64,000 nucleotides of DNA from Enterobacter asburiae (GTDB taxonomy: Bacteria > Pseudomonadota > Gammaproteobacteria > Enterobacterales > Enterobacteriaceae): positions 2,914,001 to 2,978,000 of the forward strand of contig NZ_CP102247.1 of the NCBI RefSeq assembly GCF_024599655.1. Reading direction: 5' to 3'. This document shows, piece after piece, positions 59,998 to 64,000 of this stretch. Within the stretch, counting starts at the first letter, position 1. Every line of letters begins with the position of its first letter. The position numbers were made by a program, and so were the translations under genes. Under the pieces are notes generated by a model. The model did not search any database, was not told where the DNA came from, and saw only the letters and a program-made list of their open reading frames with translations.

Positions 59998-60237
59998 TTA
60001 TTCTTCAACCTCTTCATCCTGGCGGATCTGCATCGCCCACCGCTGCGCCGATTCCGGCACCGTAAACGTGGGTGAACGACGGAAGTGTTCGCCGATCAGC
60101 ACAAAGGCCACATATTTCCCCCGCAGCTGCCAGACATCGCGAAAACCCTCCACTTTCAGGGCATGGTCAGGCGGCGCGGGCTCAACGCGGGGCACATAGC
60201 TAATAACCTGGCGGTTTTGTTGACGAAGAGGTTTCAT
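59998..60237 (-). CDS. cedA: CedA, cell division activator
   Basis: A 79-aa protein (MKPLRQQNRQVISYVPR; GFRDVWQLRGKYVAFVLIG; PESAQRWAMQIRQ) matching E. coli CedA, which binds DNA and RNA polymerase and moderates over-replication. I chose the ATG at 60237; a longer open frame upstream has no family match. Divergent from katE. Confidence 0.9.
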   Translation of the reverse strand: MKPLRQQNRQVISYVPRVEPAPPDHALKVEGFRDVWQLRGKYVAFVLIGEHFRRSPTFTVPESAQRWAMQIRQDEEVEE

Positions 60238-60394
60238 AAGCGACTGGTTCACTAAAGCAAATTCTTGAAGCAGGAAAATTCTATGATAGCCGATCCTGCT
60301 GCCTTCCGTCGCGCTCCGAGTGGGTGGGATGGCTCCTTTCGCTAATGACGGCATGTGAAAACTCTTAGTTCGCGAGCCATCTCGCGACATTGTT

Positions 60395-60405
60395 CTATCC
60401 TTAAT
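60395..60405 (+). promoter_or_regulatory. Sigma-S type -10 region of katE
   Basis: CTATCCTTAAT resembles the RpoS extended -10 CTATACTTAA of the E. coli katE promoter, about 36 bp before the start codon. Confidence 0.6.
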
Positions 60406-60440
60406 AGGGTTTTTAGCAATGGATAAAGGAGAAGCGTGCA

Positions 60441-62690
60441 ATGTCGAACAAAGATAAAACACATCAATCACCGATTCATGGCACTGAGGAATCTCAACCG
60501 GGTATGGACTCTCTCGCCCCTGCTGACGGCTCTCACCGCCCCTCCCCTGGCCCTTCCGCACCGGGCGAACAGCCTACCGCGCCGGGAAGCGTGAAATCGC
60601 CGGACACGGGAAACGAGAAGCTGAAATCGCTTGAGCCACACCGTAAAGGCGGCGAAGGTTTTGCGCTCACCACCAATCAGGGCGTGCGCATTGCTGACGA
60701 TCAGAACTCCCTTCGCGCAGGCGCGCGCGGGCCAACCCTGCTGGAAGACTTTATCCTGCGGGAAAAAATCACCCATTTCGACCATGAGCGCATTCCGGAA
60801 CGCATCGTTCACGCGCGCGGTTCCGCTGCGCACGGCTACTTCCAGCCATACAAGAGCCTGAAAGCGATCACCAAAGCGGACTTCCTCTCCGACCCGGACA
60901 AAATCACTCCGGTATTTGTGCGCTTCTCCACCGTACAGGGCGGCGCCGGTTCGGCAGATACGGTTCGGGATATCCGCGGCTTTGCCACCAAGTTTTATAC
61001 CGAAGAGGGTATTTTCGATCTGGTGGGCAATAACACCCCGGTGTTCTTCATTCAGGACGCGCATAAATTTCCTGACTTTGTCCATGCGGTAAAACCGGAG
61101 CCCCACTGGGCCATACCGCAGGGACAAAGTGCGCACGACACCTTCTGGGACTACGTCTCCCTGCAGCCTGAAACCTTACACAACGTGATGTGGGCGATGT
61201 CAGACCGCGGCATTCCGCGCAGCTATCGCACCATGGAAGGGTTTGGCATCCACACCTTCCGTCTGATCAACGCCGAGGGTAAAGCCACGTTTGTGCGCTT
61301 CCACTGGAAGCCGGTGGCGGGTAAAGCCTCGCTGGTATGGGACGAGGCGCAGAAGCTGACCGGGCGCGATCCGGACTTCCATCGCCGCGAGCTGTGGGAG
61401 TCCATTGAAGCGGGCGACTTCCCGGAATACGAACTGGGCCTGCAGCTCATACCGGAAGAGGACGAATTTAAGTTTGATTTCGATCTTCTTGACCCGACGA
61501 AGCTGATCCCGGAAGAGCTGGTGCCGGTTCAGCTGGTGGGTAAAATGGTGCTCAACCGTAACCCGGATAACTTCTTTGCCGAGAACGAACAGGTCGCGTT
61601 CCACCCTGGGCATATCGTACCGGGGCTGGATTTCACCAACGATCCGCTCTTGCAGGGACGTTTGTTCTCGTATACCGATACGCAGATCAGCCGTCTTGGC
61701 GGACCGAACTTCCACGAAATTCCAATTAACCGCCCAACCTGCCCGTACCACAACTTCCAGCGCGACGGGATGCACCGTCAGGATATTGATACCAACCCGG
61801 CTAACTATGAGCCGAACTCCATCAACGATAACTGGCCGCGTGAAACCCCTCCCGGGCCGAAACGCGGTGGATTCGAATCGTACCAGGAGCGTATCGACGG
61901 CAACAAAATTCGCGAGCGCAGCCCGTCGTTCGGCGAGTATTACGCCCACCCTCGCCTGTTCTGGAACAGCCAGACGCCGATTGAGCAACAGCACATTATC
62001 GGCGGCTTCAGCTTTGAGCTGAGTAAAGTGGTGCGTACCTACATTCGCGAGCGGGTGGTCGATCAGCTGGCGCGCATTGATATTCAGCTCGCCCAGAGCG
62101 TTGCGGATAACCTGGGTATTACGCTGACCGATGAGCAGCGTAATCTTGCGCCGCCGAAAGAGGTTAACGGCGTGAAGAAAGATCCGTCCCTGAGCCTGTA
62201 TGCCGTGCCGGGTGGCTCGATTAAAGGCCGCGTGGTCGCCATCCTGCTGAACGACAACACCCGCGCCAGCGACGTGCTGGGGATCATGCAGGCGCTGAAA
62301 ACCCAGGGCGTGCATGCGAAACTGCTTTATTCCCGCATGGGGGAAGTGACCGCCGATGACGGCTCCGTGCTGCCGGTGGCGGCAACCTTTGCCGGGGCGC
62401 CATCGCTGACCGTCGATGCGGTGATTGTGCCGTGCGGGGATATTGACAGCCTGCTGAATAACGGTGACGCCGTGTATTATCTGCTGGAAGCCTATAAGCA
62501 CCTTAAACTGATCGCGCTGTCCGGCGACGCGCGACGGTTTAAGGCGCAACTGAAGGTGGCCGATCAGGGTGAGGACGGTATTGTCGAGGGCGACAATGTT
62601 GACGATGCGTTTATGACGAAGCTGTTTGATTTGCTCGCGGCGCACCGCGTCTGGTCACGCAGCAGTAAGATTGACCTGATCCCGGCGTAA
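60441..62690 (+). CDS. katE: Catalase HPII
   Basis: A 749-aa large-subunit clade 2 catalase. The catalytic His is in RIVHARGSAAHG and the Asn in DLVGNNTPVFF. The heme Tyr ligand is in LFSYTDTQ near residue 412. A C-terminal flavodoxin-like domain (GRVVAILLNDNTRASD) begins near residue 590. A Pro/Gly-rich N-terminal tail is as in E. coli. It removes hydrogen peroxide in stationary phase under RpoS. Confidence 0.97.
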   Translation: MSNKDKTHQSPIHGTEESQPGMDSLAPADGSHRPSPGPSAPGEQPTAPGSVKSPDTGNEKLKSLEPHRKGGEGFALTTNQGVRIADDQNSLRAGARGPTLLEDFILREKITHFDHERIPERIVHARGSAAHGYFQPYKSLKAITKADFLSDPDKITPVFVRFSTVQGGAGSADTVRDIRGFATKFYTEEGIFDLVGNNTPVFFIQDAHKFPDFVHAVKPEPHWAIPQGQSAHDTFWDYVSLQPETLHNVMWAMSDRGIPRSYRTMEGFGIHTFRLINAEGKATFVRFHWKPVAGKASLVWDEAQKLTGRDPDFHRRELWESIEAGDFPEYELGLQLIPEEDEFKFDFDLLDPTKLIPEELVPVQLVGKMVLNRNPDNFFAENEQVAFHPGHIVPGLDFTNDPLLQGRLFSYTDTQISRLGGPNFHEIPINRPTCPYHNFQRDGMHRQDIDTNPANYEPNSINDNWPRETPPGPKRGGFESYQERIDGNKIRERSPSFGEYYAHPRLFWNSQTPIEQQHIIGGFSFELSKVVRTYIRERVVDQLARIDIQLAQSVADNLGITLTDEQRNLAPPKEVNGVKKDPSLSLYAVPGGSIKGRVVAILLNDNTRASDVLGIMQALKTQGVHAKLLYSRMGEVTADDGSVLPVAATFAGAPSLTVDAVIVPCGDIDSLLNNGDAVYYLLEAYKHLKLIALSGDARRFKAQLKVADQGEDGIVEGDNVDDAFMTKLFDLLAAHRVWSRSSKIDLIPA

Positions 62691-62730
62691 AAACCATTCC
62701 CGGTTGTGCGGCCTGATGCCCTCACCCCGC

Positions 62731-62750
62731 CCCTCTCCCACGGGAGAGGG
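62731..62750. repeat. Interspersed hairpin repeat after katE
   Basis: CCCTCTCCC/GGGAGAGGG stem with flank GCGGCCTGATGCCCTCACCCC; inverted relative of the repeat after aroH (27762-27782). Confidence 0.65.
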
Positions 62751-62761
62751 AGAAAACAATA

Positions 62762-62787
62762 AAAACGGTAACCCAGGTTACCGTTTT
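62762..62787. terminator. Terminator between katE and the chb operon
   Basis: CGGTAACC/GGTTACCG stem with an A-run before and a T-run after, able to stop both convergent transcripts. Confidence 0.85.
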
Positions 62788-62813
62788 GCTTTTACCTCGC
62801 CACCCGGCACCTC

Positions 62814-63563
62814 TTACAGATCCCCAAACGTCCCCAACCGATACCCACGCTCGGCAATCGCATACTTCAGCGACGCCGACGTCAGCACGTCCAGCTCCGC
62901 CAGACGCGGCCAGCAGTAGGCGCTTTTCCGCACGGTATTATCGACAAAAGCAGGATGCGCCATGACCTCCAGCGACTTTTCCCCCCGCGCGGCGGAATCA
63001 TCCAGCACCTTCAGGAACAGCGCTTCGTCGATCTCGTCGCCGTAAAATGCGCTGCTGAACCCCTCTGTGGTTGTCACGTCGCAGGCGGGCACACCACTCG
63101 CCTCACGATCCACGCGCATCGCCACGCCTTTGCGCTGAGCAAACTCCGCGACAATCGGGAAAATCACCGGGATCATGTGCACGTGGTGATGGCTGTCGAT
63201 GTGCGTCGGCGCCTTACCAAACACATCAACAAAGCGGTTGAACTGACGCTCCAGCTCGCCGGCAATCTCTTCAAGCGGCAGAGCATCCTGCTCCGCCAGT
63301 TCCCAAATCCACTTGCCCAGCTGTCCGTCGCGCGTCAGGCCCGGCATTGGCGAAAGCGGCATCCCGAGCGTCAGCACAAAATGCATGCCGACGCTCAGCT
63401 CCGGCACCTCGCGGCTCAGCTGCGCCGCGTGTTCAACCGCCTCACCATTCACCAGTGCCGTGGTAGAGGTCACAACACCCCGACGACAGGCTTCAATAAT
63501 GCCGTAGTTCTGGCCTTTCGAGAGGCCAAAATCATCAGCATTAACGATCAGCAGGTTTTCCAT
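62814..63563 (-). CDS. chbG: Chitooligosaccharide deacetylase
   Basis: A 249-aa YdjC-family deacetylase: NADDFGLSKGQN metal Asp pair near residue 8, and HIDSHHHVHMIP near residue 120. It removes one acetyl group from chitobiose-6-phosphate, making it a substrate for ChbF and an inducer for ChbR. I chose the ATG at 63563. It is the last gene of the chb operon, 11 bp after chbF. Confidence 0.94.
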   Translation of the reverse strand: MENLLIVNADDFGLSKGQNYGIIEACRRGVVTSTTALVNGEAVEHAAQLSREVPELSVGMHFVLTLGMPLSPMPGLTRDGQLGKWIWELAEQDALPLEEIAGELERQFNRFVDVFGKAPTHIDSHHHVHMIPVIFPIVAEFAQRKGVAMRVDREASGVPACDVTTTEGFSSAFYGDEIDEALFLKVLDDSAARGEKSLEVMAHPAFVDNTVRKSAYCWPRLAELDVLTSASLKYAIAERGYRLGTFGDL

Positions 63564-63574
63564 TGCGCGTCCTC

Positions 63575-64000
63575 TTAGTGGTGTTTGAACTTCAGCTTCT
63601 CGATCGTGGCGGCAAAGTTCGGCAACCATTTTTCATGCGCCAGGATCATCTCACTGGCCAGCTGCTCCGCATCGCGGTCGGAATGCACCAGCGGGCTAAG
63701 GTTCAGCGCCAGAAGCACGTCATTGAGCTCGCCGCTCAGCGCCGCATTGCTTGCCGCCACTTCAAAGCCTTTGATGGTGTGGATTAGGCCCATGACCTTA
63801 TCATCGAAATGGGTGATGCGTGGATGCGGTTTAGCGCCATCGCGTCCCAGGATGCAGGTCATCTCAACCGCCCAGTCCGCCGGGATATTGTCGATATGGC
63901 CGTGGTGCGGCACGTTGACATAGTGCTCCGCCTGCTTGTCGTTGTAGATGGCGTTAATCACCTCGCACGCCGCATCGGAGTAGTAGGCCCCGCCGCGCTG
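63575..64000 (-). CDS. chbF: 6-phospho-beta-glucosidase ChbF, C-terminal part (5' end outside window)
   Basis: 142 residues of the GH4 enzyme are visible (GGAYYSDAACEVINAIYND; HGHIDNIPADWAVEMTC; ending LKFKHH). They match the C-terminus of E. coli ChbF, an NAD- and metal-dependent 6-phospho-glycosidase acting on chitobiose and cellobiose phosphates. The reading frame runs off the right edge of the window. Confidence 0.94.
   Translation of the reverse strand, partial: QRGGAYYSDAACEVINAIYNDKQAEHYVNVPHHGHIDNIPADWAVEMTCILGRDGAKPHPRITHFDDKVMGLIHTIKGFEVAASNAALSGELNDVLLALNLSPLVHSDRDAEQLASEMILAHEKWLPNFAATIEKLKFKHH

Noticed and set aside
61200..62645. 481-aa antisense frame inside katE
   Set aside because: Shadow of a GC-rich conserved gene; no family features and no start signals.

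Overview
The window is a chromosomal segment of an enterobacterium, most likely an Enterobacter cloacae-complex-type organism. The gene order matches Escherichia coli almost exactly from ydiH-menI-ydiJ-ydiK-rprA through ppsA-ppsR-aroH, selO-ydiV-nlpC-btuDEC-ihfA-pheTSM-rplT-rpmI-infC-thrS, ydiY-pfkB-ydiZ-yniA-yniB-hxpB-ydjM-tcyP-cedA-katE to chbG-chbF. ERIC and REP elements and GC-rich codon use fit the same group. The genus is an inference; no rRNA or typing gene is present.

Three blocks interrupt the E. coli order. (1) At 5709-18951 a 13,165-bp AT-rich element sits in the 3' half of the small-RNA gene rprA, flanked by a perfect 78-bp direct repeat. (2) A GH3 glycosidase and a GPH sugar symporter lie at 18951-22730. 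(3) A Fur-box-preceded heme uptake operon (hemPRSTUV) and a divergent LysR / ketone-body locus (CoA-transferase, thiolase, GntP-type permease, hydroxybutyrate dehydrogenase) occupy 27864-39601, where E. coli has only ydiE (hemP).

The element looks like a phage satellite. It has a tyrosine integrase beside its right end, split by a frame break at an A6-TGA run, and three arm-type integrase sites at nearly equal distance from each end. A Ner-like regulator is followed by a region of GGTGAATN iterons, two AlpA-like paralogues, a RepA-type helicase, a zinc-ribbon/Toprim primase and a GIY-YIG-type nuclease. A leftward module carries a ribbon-helix-helix protein, small unknown proteins, a frame-broken gene in the position of a tail assembly chaperone, and a 711-aa tail tape-measure protein. 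Cargo includes an ApeA-like HEPN protein and two exported proteins of unknown function. No capsid, portal, terminase, other tail or lysis genes are visible. A satellite bringing its own tape measure, and perhaps the chaperone that loads it, would be expected to interfere with a helper phage at tail assembly; this is the most interesting hypothesis in the window. Three copies of a dispersed repeat (two identical over 89 bp) separate the element's modules.

The rest is ordinary and well conserved. It includes gluconeogenesis control (ppsA/ppsR with a Cra site), aroH with a TrpR operator, vitamin B12 uptake, the translation cluster with infC starting on AUU and the pheM attenuator, LexA-controlled ydjM, cystine uptake (tcyP), the stationary-phase catalase katE and the end of the chitobiose operon.
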